This document shows, one piece after another, positions 54,754-63,258 of a stretch of 64,000 nt of DNA (the first letter of the stretch is position 1; every line of letters begins with the position of its first letter). Below the pieces are notes generated by a model that saw nothing but the letters and a program-made list of their open reading frames with translations, did not search any database and was not told where the DNA came from. Source of the DNA: Streptomyces sp. WZ.A104 (GTDB lineage: Bacteria; Actinomycetota; Actinomycetes; Streptomycetales; Streptomycetaceae); the NCBI RefSeq assembly GCF_002382885.1, contig NZ_NWVL01000019.1:1-64000 (forward strand). The letters run 5' to 3'. A program made the position numbers and the translations under genes.

Positions 54754-56370
54754 ATGCGCGGTGCCAAGAGCGCCAAGTGGGTCGCGGGAGCGGCAATCAT
54801 CGCCCTGGCCGCGACGGCCTGTGGCGGTGGCAGTGGTGACGGTGACAAGAAGAACACGTCGGGTCAGCCTGCCGGTTACGTCTCGATCGACGTCGGTGAG
54901 CCCCAGAAGCTGCTGATGCCGGCCGACACCAACGAGAGCAACGGCTCCTACGTCATCCAGTCGCTGTTCACCCAGCTGCTGGACTTCGACTCCAAGGGCG
55001 AGATCGTTCTCACGAACGCCGAGTCCGTGGAGACCGAGGACTCCAAGACGTGGACCGTCAAGCTCAAGAAGGGCTGGAAGTTCCACAACGGCGAGGACGT
55101 CACCGCGCAGTCCTACATCGACGCGTGGAACTGGTACGCCAACGTCAAGAACAAGCAGCAGAACGCGTTCTGGTTCTCCGACATCAAGGGCTACGCGGAC
55201 GTCCACCCGGACAAGGGTGAGCCGAAGTCCGACAAGATGTCTGGCCTGACGGCCGTGGACGACACCACCTTCACCATCGAGCTGACGGAGAAGGTTCCGT
55301 ACTTCAACTACAAGCTCGGCTACTCGACGTTCGCGCCGCTGCCGAAGGTGTTCTACGACGACCCGAAGGCGTTCGGCCTCAAGCCGATCGGTAACGGTCC
55401 GTACACCTTCGAGAAGTGGGACCGCAAGAAGCTGATCCAGGTCAAGGCCTGGGACCAGTACCAGGGCCCGAACAAGGCTGCCAACAAGGGCATCCAGTTC
55501 AAGAACTACTCGACCGTCGAGGCCGCTTACGCGGACGTCGTCTCGGGCAACCTGGACATCATCCGCCAGGTCGGTCCGCGTGACCTGCCCAAGTACAAGT
55601 CGGACCTCGGCGACGGCGCCATCGAGCAGCCGTACGCCGCGATCCAGACGCTCGTCCCGGCGTTCTACACGGACACCTTCAAGGACATCGACCCCAAGGT
55701 CCTCCAGGGTCTGTCCATGGCGATCGACCGTGACACGATCACCAAGACCGTCCTGAACAGCACCCGTACGCCCGCGACGAGCTTCACGCCGCCGCAGGTC
55801 AAGGGCAACCAGCAGCTGGAGTCGGACTTCCTGAAGTTCGACCCGGTCAAGGCCAAGGCCCTCATCAAGGAGGGTGGCGGTGTCCCGGGGAACAAGTTCT
55901 CCATCCAGTACAACGCCGACGGCGGGCACAAGGAGTGGGTGACCGCGGTCTGCGAGTCCATCCGCAACTCCACCGGGGTCGACTGCGTCGGCGACGCCAA
56001 GCCGGACTTCCCGACCGACCTTGAGGCTCGTGACAACAACGAGGTCAAGGGCATGTACCGCGGTGGCTGGGTCGCCGACTACCCGGTCAACGTGAACTTC
56101 ATCAAGGAGCTCTACCACTCCAAGGCGGAGTCCAACAACGGTCGCTTCTCCGACAAGGAGATCGACGAGCTGATGGCCAAGGGCGACAAGGCCGACTCGC
56201 TGGAAGAGTCCGTCGCCGCCTACCAGGAGGTCGAGAAGGCGCTCGTCGAGAAGATGCCGGCGATCCCGCTCTGGTACTACCGCATCAACGGCGGCCACGG
56301 AAAGAACGTCGACAACGTCAAGGTCGACTTCCACGGTGACCTCGAACTGACCGGCGTCACCACCAAGTAA
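54754..56370 (+). CDS. Oligopeptide-binding lipoprotein (SBP family 5)
   Basis: A lipoprotein of 538 residues. Signal peptide AGAAIIALAATACGGG with lipobox Cys, a Gly/Ser/Lys linker, then the SBP_bac_5 fold: YVIQSLFTQLLDFDSKGEIV, SKTWTVKLKKGWKFHNGEDV, YIDAWNWYANVKNKQQNAFW, KPIGNGPYTFEKWDRK and VLQGLSMAIDRDTITKTVL. It should capture peptides for the permease encoded downstream. ATG 54754 has a near-perfect GAGGAGG site. A strong hairpin separates it from the permease genes, so it is probably made in excess. Its N-terminal half is similar to the truncated gene at the right edge of the window. Confidence 0.95.
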   Translation: MRGAKSAKWVAGAAIIALAATACGGGSGDGDKKNTSGQPAGYVSIDVGEPQKLLMPADTNESNGSYVIQSLFTQLLDFDSKGEIVLTNAESVETEDSKTWTVKLKKGWKFHNGEDVTAQSYIDAWNWYANVKNKQQNAFWFSDIKGYADVHPDKGEPKSDKMSGLTAVDDTTFTIELTEKVPYFNYKLGYSTFAPLPKVFYDDPKAFGLKPIGNGPYTFEKWDRKKLIQVKAWDQYQGPNKAANKGIQFKNYSTVEAAYADVVSGNLDIIRQVGPRDLPKYKSDLGDGAIEQPYAAIQTLVPAFYTDTFKDIDPKVLQGLSMAIDRDTITKTVLNSTRTPATSFTPPQVKGNQQLESDFLKFDPVKAKALIKEGGGVPGNKFSIQYNADGGHKEWVTAVCESIRNSTGVDCVGDAKPDFPTDLEARDNNEVKGMYRGGWVADYPVNVNFIKELYHSKAESNNGRFSDKEIDELMAKGDKADSLEESVAAYQEVEKALVEKMPAIPLWYYRINGGHGKNVDNVKVDFHGDLELTGVTTK

Positions 56371-56435
56371 CACGCCTGCGGGTCATTTCCCCACCTGGCC
56401 GTCATCCGGTCGCGTCGGTCATCGGCGCGACCGGA

Positions 56436-56475
56436 GGCGCGGGGGCCGCCTCTGCCAAGAGGCGGCCCCCGCGCC
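56436..56475 (+). terminator. Intra-operon hairpin (attenuator) between binding protein and permease genes
   Basis: GGCGCGGGGGCCGCCTCT (56436-56453) pairs perfectly with the 18 bases at 56458-56475 over the loop GCCA. There is no clear U-run. It would stabilise the upstream message or cut transcription part way. Confidence 0.75.
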
Positions 56476-56501
56476 GCAGTTATCCCCACACGGAGGCACC
56501 C

Positions 56502-57431
56502 ATGGGGCGCTATGTCGCACGACGACTGCTCCAGATGATCCCGGTCTTCCTCGGGTCGACCCTGCTGGTCTTCCTGATGATGTACGCACTGCCCGGCGAC
56601 CCCGTCAGAGCGCTTGCCGGTGAACAGCACGTAGACCCCTCGCAGATCGCCGCTCTGAAGGCCGAGTACGGACTCGACCAGCCGATCTGGCAGCAGTACT
56701 TGAACTACCTGGGCAACCTGTTCCAGGGCGACTTCGGCACGCAGATCGGGACGCAGCGTCCGGTCGCCGAAGTCATCGCCGATGCCTACCCGATCACCGT
56801 CAGACTGGCGATCTTCGCTTTCGTCTTCACGGTCGTCGCCGGGATCTCGCTCGGCATCATCGCGGGTCTGAAGGCCGAGTCCCTCCGGGACCGTGGGCTG
56901 CTCGGGCTGACGCTGGTGCTGATCTCCATGCCGTCCTTCGTGCTGGGCTTCCTCGTGCAGTACTTCTTCGCGTTCCAACTCGGCATCGCCAACCCGAACG
57001 TGAGTTTCGAACCGACCAACACCGAGCTGATCATGCCGGCCATCGTGCTGGCGTCCCTGTCACTCGCGTACGTGGCACGTCTCACCCGCACCTCGGTCGC
57101 CGAGAACCTGCGCGCCGACTACATGCGTACGGCTGTCGCCAAGGGCCTGCCGCGCCGCCGCATCATCGGCGTTCACCTGATGCGCAACTCGCTCATCCCG
57201 GTCGTCACCTTCCTCGGCACCGACATCGGCGCCCTCATGGGCGGCGCGATCGTGACCGAGGGCATCTTCAACATCAAGGGTGTCGGATCGCTCGTCTTCG
57301 AAGCTCTGTCCAAGCGTGAGGGCGCCACGGTCGTCGGGATCGTGACGCTGCTCGTCGTCGTCTATCTCGTCTGCAGCCTGCTCGTCGACCTGCTTTACGC
57401 GGTCCTGGACCCGAGGATCCGGTATGCCTGA
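56502..57431 (+). CDS. Peptide ABC transporter permease, DppB/OppB type
   Basis: A protein of 309 residues with six membrane helices. The N-terminal helix RLLQMIPVFLGSTLLVFLMM and the first loop (LPGDPVRALAGEQ) are typical of OppB. The EAA loop reads NLRADYMRTAVAKGLPRRRIIGVH and docks onto the ATPase. ATG 56502 follows GGAGG. It overlaps the next gene by eight bases. Confidence 0.95.
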   Translation: MGRYVARRLLQMIPVFLGSTLLVFLMMYALPGDPVRALAGEQHVDPSQIAALKAEYGLDQPIWQQYLNYLGNLFQGDFGTQIGTQRPVAEVIADAYPITVRLAIFAFVFTVVAGISLGIIAGLKAESLRDRGLLGLTLVLISMPSFVLGFLVQYFFAFQLGIANPNVSFEPTNTELIMPAIVLASLSLAYVARLTRTSVAENLRADYMRTAVAKGLPRRRIIGVHLMRNSLIPVVTFLGTDIGALMGGAIVTEGIFNIKGVGSLVFEALSKREGATVVGIVTLLVVVYLVCSLLVDLLYAVLDPRIRYA

Positions 57432-58380
57432 CACCACCGTATTCACCAAAAGCACCGATGCTCCGGCCGCCGCAGCTCAGACGCCCACCACGACGGACTC
57501 CGGCCCTGCGCCCGGCAAGCCGCGCAGCCTCTGGTCCGACGCCTGGTACGACCTGCGCCGAAACCCGCTCTTCCTCGTCTCGACGGTGCTGATCCTGCTG
57601 CTTGCCGTCATGGCGGTCTTCCCGGGCCTGTTCACCAGCGCCTCGCCCCGCGACGCCAACCTGGCCGAGCACTACCTGCAGAGGCCTAACTGGGGACACT
57701 TCTTCGCTCCCGACTGGCTCGGGTACGACGTCCAGGGCCGTTCCATCTACGCGCGTCTTATCTACGGAGCCCGTGCGTCCATCATGGTCGGGGTGATCGT
57801 GACCATCGCGGTCACGATTACCGGTCTGGTGATCGGGATGCTCGCCGGATACTTCGGAGGCTGGATCGACACGGTCCTCTCCCGTATCACCGACGTTTTC
57901 TTCGGCGTCCCCTTCATCGTGGGCGCCATGGTCATCCTGACCACCTTTGAGGAGCGCTCCGTCTGGGTCGTCATCCTCTCCCTGGCCTTCCTCGGCTGGA
58001 CGTCTATCGCCCGCGTCGCCCGTGGCTCGGTCATCACGATCAAGCAGTCCGACTACGTGGTCGCCGCCAAGGCGCTCGGCGCCTCCACCACTCGGATCCT
58101 GACGCGCCACATCCTGCCGAACGCCATCGCTCCGGTGATCGTGGTCGCCACCATCGCGCTCGGCGGATACATCGCCGCAGAGGCCACCCTGTCGTTCCTC
58201 GGCATCGGCCTCGCCGAGCCGACGGTCTCGTGGGGCATCGATGTGTCCGCTGCGAAGGACCAGCTCCGCAACGTTCCGTCGGTCCTGATCATCCCCTCGG
58301 TGATGGTCTCGATCACGGTGCTGTCCTTCCTGATGTTCGGCGATGCGGTCCGCAACGCCCTCGACCCCAAGATGCGCTGA
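57424..58380 (+). CDS. Peptide ABC transporter permease, DppC/OppC type
   Basis: A protein of 318 residues with an extended N-terminal tail (AAAQTPTTTDSGPAP), then RRNPLFLVSTVLILLLAVMAVFP, a cytoplasmic loop, and five more helices. The EAA motif is IKQSDYVVAAKALGASTTRIL. It starts inside the preceding gene (overlap at 57424-57431), so translation is coupled. It pairs with the DppB-type permease to form the membrane channel. Confidence 0.95.
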   Translation: MPDTTVFTKSTDAPAAAAQTPTTTDSGPAPGKPRSLWSDAWYDLRRNPLFLVSTVLILLLAVMAVFPGLFTSASPRDANLAEHYLQRPNWGHFFAPDWLGYDVQGRSIYARLIYGARASIMVGVIVTIAVTITGLVIGMLAGYFGGWIDTVLSRITDVFFGVPFIVGAMVILTTFEERSVWVVILSLAFLGWTSIARVARGSVITIKQSDYVVAAKALGASTTRILTRHILPNAIAPVIVVATIALGGYIAAEATLSFLGIGLAEPTVSWGIDVSAAKDQLRNVPSVLIIPSVMVSITVLSFLMFGDAVRNALDPKMR

Positions 58381-58391
58381 GGGAGGCGTTC

Positions 58392-59450
58392 GTGACCACC
58401 ATCGACAAGACGGCTCACGTCCCCGCACCGCGGGAGTCCGTGAGTGGCGACGGTCCACTGCTCGACGTCCGTGACCTGCACGTGGAGTTCCACACCCGCG
58501 ACGGTGTGGCCAAGGCGGTCAACGGTGTGAACTACACCGTCAGCGCCGGCGAGACTCTCGCGGTGCTGGGTGAGTCCGGCTCCGGCAAGTCCGTGACCGC
58601 GCAGACCATCATGGGCATCCTCGACATGCCGCCGGGGAAGATCACGCAGGGCGAGATCCTCTTCCGCGGCCAGGACATGCTGAAGATGTCCAACGAGGAG
58701 CGTCGGCAGATCCGCGGCCAGAAGATCGCGATGATCTTCCAGGACGCGCTGTCCTCGCTGAACCCGGTCCTCAGCGTCGGCTACCAGCTTGGTGAGATGT
58801 TCCGGGTGCACCAGGGCCTGTCCCGCAAGGAGGCCAAGGCCAGGTCCATTGAGCTGATGGACCAGGTCAAGATCCCGGCGGCGGCGGCCCGTATCTCGGA
58901 CTACCCGCACCAGTTCTCCGGCGGTATGCGCCAGCGCATCATGATCGCCATGGCGCTGGCCCTGGAGCCGGACCTGATCATCGCGGACGAGCCGACCACC
59001 GCGCTCGACGTGACGGTGCAGGCCCAGGTCATGGACCTGCTGGCCGAGCTCCAGCGCGAGTACAACATGGGCCTGATCCTGATCACCCACGACCTCGGCG
59101 TGGTCGCCGACGTCGCGGACAAGATCGCCGTGATGTACGCGGGCCGGATCGTGGAGACGGCCCCGGTGGGCGAGCTGTACAGCCGCCCGGCGCACCCGTA
59201 CACCCGTGGTCTGCTGGACTCGATCCCGCGCCTGGACCAGAAGGGCCAGGAGCTCTACGCCATCAAGGGTCTGCCGCCCAACCTCACGCGCATCCCCGCC
59301 GGTTGTGCCTTCAGTCCGCGTTGCCCCAAGGCGCAGGACATCTGCCGTACGGACGTTCCGCCGCTCGCTCCGGTGACCGAGCAGGACGGCCTTGAGCTGG
59401 TCGGCCGCGGCAGCGCGTGCCACTTCTGGAAGGAGACGATCCATGGCTGA
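58392..59450 (+). CDS. Peptide ABC transporter ATPase, DppD/OppD type
   Basis: A protein of 352 residues. Walker A is GESGSGKSVTAQ, the Q-loop MIFQDALSSLNPV, the signature FSGGMRQRIMIAMAL, Walker B LIIADEPTTALDVTVQ and the H-loop LITHDLGV. The C-terminal Cys-rich motif FSPRCPKAQDIC is the oligopeptide-transporter extension that can bind an Fe-S cluster in relatives. GTG 58392 follows GGGAGGC. Confidence 0.95.
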   Translation: MTTIDKTAHVPAPRESVSGDGPLLDVRDLHVEFHTRDGVAKAVNGVNYTVSAGETLAVLGESGSGKSVTAQTIMGILDMPPGKITQGEILFRGQDMLKMSNEERRQIRGQKIAMIFQDALSSLNPVLSVGYQLGEMFRVHQGLSRKEAKARSIELMDQVKIPAAAARISDYPHQFSGGMRQRIMIAMALALEPDLIIADEPTTALDVTVQAQVMDLLAELQREYNMGLILITHDLGVVADVADKIAVMYAGRIVETAPVGELYSRPAHPYTRGLLDSIPRLDQKGQELYAIKGLPPNLTRIPAGCAFSPRCPKAQDICRTDVPPLAPVTEQDGLELVGRGSACHFWKETIHG

Positions 59451-60585
59451 GCTCAAGAAGGAGCCCGTGGACGCCACCCCGAACGTCTCCGACGTGGAGA
59501 CCGCGGACGCCGCGACCGAGGCGGAGGCCGTAGCCGCCGTCGACGCGCCCGCCGGCCAGGGGGAGCCGATTCTCCAGGTGCGCAACCTGGTCAAGCACTT
59601 CCCGCTGACCCAGGGCATTCTCTTCAAGAAGCAGATCGGCGCGGTCAAGGCCGTCGACGGGATCTCCTTCGACCTGTACGCCGGTGAGACCCTGGGCATC
59701 GTCGGGGAGTCCGGCTGCGGCAAGTCCACGGTCGCCAAGCTCCTGATGACGCTGGAGCGGGCCACCGCCGGTGAGGTCTTCTACAAGGGCCAGGACATCA
59801 CCAAGCTGTCCGGCCGGGCGCTGAAGGCCGTGCGCCGCAACATCCAGATGGTGTTCCAGGACCCGTACACCTCGCTGAATCCGCGGATGACGGTCGGCGA
59901 CATCATCGGAGAACCCTTCGACATCCACCCCGAGGTGGCCCCGAAGGGCGACCGCCGCCGCCGGGTCCAGGAGCTCCTGGACGTCGTCGGGCTGAACCCT
60001 GAGTACATCAACCGGTACCCGCACCAGTTCTCCGGCGGCCAGCGCCAGCGCATCGGCATCGCCCGGGGCCTGGCGCTCAACCCGGAGATCATCATCTGCG
60101 ACGAGCCGGTCTCCGCGCTCGACGTGTCGGTGCAGGCACAGGTCATCAACCTGATGGCGCAGCTCCAGGACGAGTTCAACCTGTCCTACCTGTTCATCGC
60201 GCACGACCTGTCCATCGTCCGGCACATCTCTGACCGGGTCGGTGTCATGTATCTCGGCAAGATGGCCGAGATCGGTACGGACACGCAGATCTACGACCAC
60301 CCGACGCACCCCTACACCCAGGCACTGCTGTCGGCGGTCCCGGTGCCGGACCCGGCGGTCCGTGAGGAACGCGAGCGGATCATCCTGACCGGTGACGTTC
60401 CGTCCCCGGCGAACCCGCCGTCCGGCTGCCGCTTCCGTACCCGGTGCTGGAAGGCCGAGGAGCGCTGCGCGACGGAGGAGCCGCTGCTGGCGATCCCCGA
60501 GCGCTTCGTGTCGGGGGCCACCCCGGCCGCGCACGAGTCGGCGTGCCACTTCGCCGAGGAGCGGGACGCCGTGTACTCAGCGTAG
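59443..60585 (+). CDS. Peptide ABC transporter ATPase, DppF/OppF type
   Basis: A protein of 380 residues with an acidic N-terminal extension (about 40 residues), then Walker A GESGCGKSTVAKLL, the signature FSGGQRQRIGIARGLAL, Walker B IIICDEPVSALDVSVQ and LFIAHDLSI. It ends with a Cys motif FRTRCWKAEERC. It overlaps the DppD-type gene by eight bases and completes the transporter set. ATG 59443 has AAGGAGA upstream. Confidence 0.95.
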   Translation: MAELKKEPVDATPNVSDVETADAATEAEAVAAVDAPAGQGEPILQVRNLVKHFPLTQGILFKKQIGAVKAVDGISFDLYAGETLGIVGESGCGKSTVAKLLMTLERATAGEVFYKGQDITKLSGRALKAVRRNIQMVFQDPYTSLNPRMTVGDIIGEPFDIHPEVAPKGDRRRRVQELLDVVGLNPEYINRYPHQFSGGQRQRIGIARGLALNPEIIICDEPVSALDVSVQAQVINLMAQLQDEFNLSYLFIAHDLSIVRHISDRVGVMYLGKMAEIGTDTQIYDHPTHPYTQALLSAVPVPDPAVREERERIILTGDVPSPANPPSGCRFRTRCWKAEERCATEEPLLAIPERFVSGATPAAHESACHFAEERDAVYSA

Positions 60586-60602
60586 CGCTTAGGCCCCGAG
60601 CC

Positions 60603-60677
60603 TGCTGCAGGAGCACAGTAGAGGGCGGCACCACAGGCTTAGCCTGTGGTGCCGCCCTCTACTGTGCTCCTGCAGCA
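60603..60677. terminator. 36-bp perfect hairpin closing the transporter operon
   Basis: The arm at 60603-60638 pairs with 60642-60677 without mismatch around a three-base loop TTA. It lies between convergent genes: the transporter operon (plus) and a lipoprotein gene (minus). It very likely terminates both, though it is much longer than needed. Confidence 0.85.
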
Positions 60678-60705
60678 CTGTGCCAGCCAGCGTTGGCGAG
60701 TGATT

Positions 60706-61389
60706 CTATTGGTCTGCCTGCTCTGAGTCATTGAGGACGGCTCTGGCCGGAGTGCCCTTAGGACACCGACTGGTGATCGCCATCTTGGAGAGTTCCGACT
60801 TGGAGTTCCCGTCCGGGCCGAGTAGGCAGTCGGCAAGCCCGGTAGTGGATGACTTGGTTTCCCAAGTGAAAACAGTCCCCTTGTTTTCTTTTGCCTTGTG
60901 AGGGCAGGTGAAGGTGTAGGTGCCTGAGATCTGTTTAACGCCGCGGAAGTAGACTCCTTGGCCTCTCTCGGGGAAATGTGCGCCCATGACGCGCTTCTCG
61001 CTCGCGGTGCTGGTTCCTGGCTCTGCCACCTTTTTCTTCAAGTGTTTCTCAAGCTCTTCGAATACGATCTCGGAACTCAACGTCCCTTGTGTGGAACGGG
61101 CTTCGGATTTCCTGGTTTTAAATGGAATGGAATCGGCCACCATTTCCGAGCCGGCTTCTACAATTTTCGCCTCATCCAGCACAGTGAGTCGCCAACTGGT
61201 GGAGATGTCCCACTCGAATTCTCCGCCCCTGCAGGTGGCGGTTGTTGTGTGTTTATTTTGCGGTTCACTGCTTGTTATGCAGCCGCTCATTGCCATAATG
61301 GTGGCGAATATGGCGACTGGGTAGGTTCTTGCGATTCTGCGGTGATGCGTTTGCTCTGCGCGCTGAGGCTTCCGCTGTGGATCGAACAA
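60706..61389 (-). CDS. Lipoprotein of unknown function
   Basis: A protein of 227 residues. After a basic N-terminus, a hydrophobic stretch VAIFATIMAMSGC ends in a lipobox Cys. The mature part is polar, with CRGGEFEWDISTSWRLTVLD, a helical segment SSEIVFEELEKHLKKKVAEP, TYTFTCPHKAKE and ADCLLGPDGNSKSEL. Paired Cys residues suggest disulphides. TTG 61389 is the start, with AAGGAG seven bases upstream. Codon use is less G/C-rich than in its neighbours, which suggests recent acquisition. No family recognised. Confidence 0.75.
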   Translation of the reverse strand: MFDPQRKPQRAEQTHHRRIARTYPVAIFATIMAMSGCITSSEPQNKHTTTATCRGGEFEWDISTSWRLTVLDEAKIVEAGSEMVADSIPFKTRKSEARSTQGTLSSEIVFEELEKHLKKKVAEPGTSTASEKRVMGAHFPERGQGVYFRGVKQISGTYTFTCPHKAKENKGTVFTWETKSSTTGLADCLLGPDGNSKSELSKMAITSRCPKGTPARAVLNDSEQADQ

Positions 61390-61475
61390 AGGGTGCTCCT
61401 TGACGTCACTGAAGGTGCGGCGCCTCCCCTACTCTTGAGGCCCGACGCGCTGGTGGAGGCGCTGGCCTACGGGCA

Positions 61476-61510
61476 CGGCCAAGAAGCGCGCCAGCCGCGC
61501 TTCTTGGCCG
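61476..61510 (-). terminator. 15-bp perfect hairpin after the small secreted protein gene
   Basis: CGGCCAAGAAGCGCG (61476-61490) pairs with CGCGCTTCTTGGCCG (61496-61510) over CCAGC. It lies 34 bases beyond the stop of the minus-strand gene ending at 61544. Confidence 0.7.
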
Positions 61511-61543
61511 CCGTTTTGACTGGCTTGCCGTTCTAGCTGAAAC

Positions 61544-61990
61544 TCAGGTGCGACCACCATTGGTTCCGCAGTTGAAGCCGGGGACCGAGGGGTTTGCGTT
61601 GATGGCTACATTGTGCCCCTCGGGAAGGTCGAGGTTGTCGGTCTTGGTTTCTCCTGGTGACAGGTGCCAGTACCACTTCTTACCGGTCCCTTGAAAATAG
61701 GCCGTATAGTCGATTGAGTTGAACACTGACACGTTGACGACGCGCATGATCTCGCCGTCGGCTACGAACTCGATGCGGAAGAATCGAGTGCTGTTGTTCT
61801 TGTTGCGGGACGTCGCGATTGCGTCCCGGCCGCCGGAGTCGGTGGGGCTGGCCGAGCTGGACGCCTTGCAGACATAATCGCGCGCGTCTTCTGCATGAGC
61901 AGTTCCGGCTGTGGTGGCGACAGATATGGCTGCCATCGCGAGCGTCAGGGCGGCTCCGCGTACCATGGTGGCCTTTCTCGCGGTGTGCAT
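61544..61990 (-). CDS. Small secreted protein of unknown function
   Basis: A protein of 148 residues. Signal peptide ALTLAMAAISVATTAGTAHA precedes the mature part EDARDYVCKASSSASPTDSG. The rest looks like a small beta protein: TRFFRIEFVADGEIMRVVNV, KWYWHLSPGETKTDNLDLPE and a final FNCGTNGG. ATG 61990 has GAGGAGGAAA, a strong site. Its codons are less G/C-biased than typical. It may form a set with the lipoprotein gene downstream on the same strand, although a hairpin separates them. Confidence 0.75.
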   Translation of the reverse strand: MHTARKATMVRGAALTLAMAAISVATTAGTAHAEDARDYVCKASSSASPTDSGGRDAIATSRNKNNSTRFFRIEFVADGEIMRVVNVSVFNSIDYTAYFQGTGKKWYWHLSPGETKTDNLDLPEGHNVAINANPSVPGFNCGTNGGRT

Positions 61991-62292
61991 CTTTTTCCTC
62001 CTCGGCGCATTGCCGCATCGCTTGTGTGATTGGTCGGAACATTCAAACACTCGAGCTTCCTTCGCACCAGAGTTGTCAGGTCGACCGGTCGATTTTGGCT
62101 GGAATCTAATCCAGGAGACCCAATGTTGGTTCGGGCTTTACGCGTCATGAGATCGTGTGACTGCTAAAAGTTGATCTTTGTGTTAATGTTACGTTTTGAT
62201 CTGATTGAATTTTTATGCCTGGCTGCGTTTTGCGCTGTATGCCGATGGTGCTGTGTGCGTGGCGGCCAGGTGCGGGTGAGTAGGAGGTTTTC
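61991..62292. other. A/T-richer intergenic stretch
   Basis: No gene was found. The region is clearly A/T-richer than the rest of the window, for example around 62,160-62,215. It probably contains the promoter of the small secreted protein gene. Confidence 0.4.
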
Positions 62293-62490
62293 TCACGTGG
62301 TGCGTTTTGCGAGCTGCCTGTAGCAGATCAGGGCAGCTGTGAGGCCTAAGGAAGGCAAGGAAGTGGGAGTCCTTTCACTCGAATCGCACGATGAGGCGGC
62401 GGTAGCCGAACAGTCAGGCGATCGACCGTTCGATCTTCCAGCGGTGCCGCCCGAGCTGCTCGGCGGACTCGATTGGGTCCACTGCGAACG
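62293..62490 (-). pseudogene. C-terminal remnant of an IS5-like transposase
   Basis: The minus strand reads DPIESAEQLGRHRWKIERSI, A, stop, LFGYRRLIVRFE, stop, KDSHFLAFL, then after a one-base shift GLTAALICYRQLAKRTT and a stop at 62295-62293. This matches the C-terminus of IS5-type DDE transposases (RW-IER-WL-GYRRL; FL-LAAAL-CY). Two stop codons and one frameshift make it inactive, and the N-terminal part is gone. Confidence 0.65.
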
Positions 62491-62529
62491 GCAGAGAGTC
62501 TGCGGCGAGGCTCCCCCCGGGTATCACCG

Positions 62530-62934
62530 AGCAGATTCATCAGGTCGTGCTCAAGGTCCCGGCCGCGGCTTGGACTGCGGCCGTCGACCCGACGGTGCCT
62601 GGGTCGCCGGACTTGCCGGAGGCTGCCTGTCCGGTGGCTGGAGGAGGTGCGGCTGATCGTCCGCGAAGAGCGGCCGCCCCCCGGTGCTCAGTTGCGGATC
62701 ATCGACTCTGGCTGAAGGTCGACCCGATCGCACTCGACCTGCTGGCCTGGGTGCCCATGCGCGCCCTGGCTGGACCGGCTTGTTACTGAGGGGCACATGC
62801 CTGCGCCTTTCTCCGCCTCTGCCCCGTACGTGACCGCCGGCCGCCGCATCCTCCGCTGCGCCCCTCGCTGGCCATGGACCGACGTGATCGTTAACGCGTT
62901 CGAACGGCTGAGGACCCTGATGAACCCTGGCTGA
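62530..62934 (+). pseudogene. Remnant of an IS1380-like transposase
   Basis: Fragments in three frames line up in family order: VVLKVPAAAWTAAVDP; EEVRLIVREERPPPGAQLRI; after an apparent internal deletion KVDPIALDLLAWVPMRALAG; and finally LRLFSASAPYVTAGRRILRC, then WPWTDVIVNAFERLRTL. The block RLIVR-ERP-PGAQLR and the ending WPW---I--A--RL are characteristic of IS1380 transposases. Frameshifts and a deletion make it inactive. Confidence 0.6.
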
Positions 62935-63258
62935 CCAGCCGCCCTCGCCTGTCTATACGAGAGAACATGCCAGTCCGGAGCATTGGGACCCGGCGTCCAC
63001 CCGAGACGACACCCGGGCCCTCGGCCTGCCCGCGCCAATCACTCACAACGAAGCGGGACGCCGACTTCGTCGGCGACCAATCACGAAAGCTGGAGGCTAA
63101 CCCCACCCCACCGAAACTCGCGTCCCCGCCGCCGCGTCCTTGACGGAGGGCGACAGAGGCACCCTCTGGTGCCCGTACGGGGTAAGCCCGCATGCGATGA
63201 GTGGCGTTATGGGGTGATATGAGGCATTGAGCTACTCGATGACTCTAGGAGGCACTCC
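62935..63258. other. Intergenic region before the right-edge lipoprotein gene
   Basis: No gene or clear repeat was seen. The last 15 bases carry the AGGAGG ribosome site of the next gene. Confidence 0.4.
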
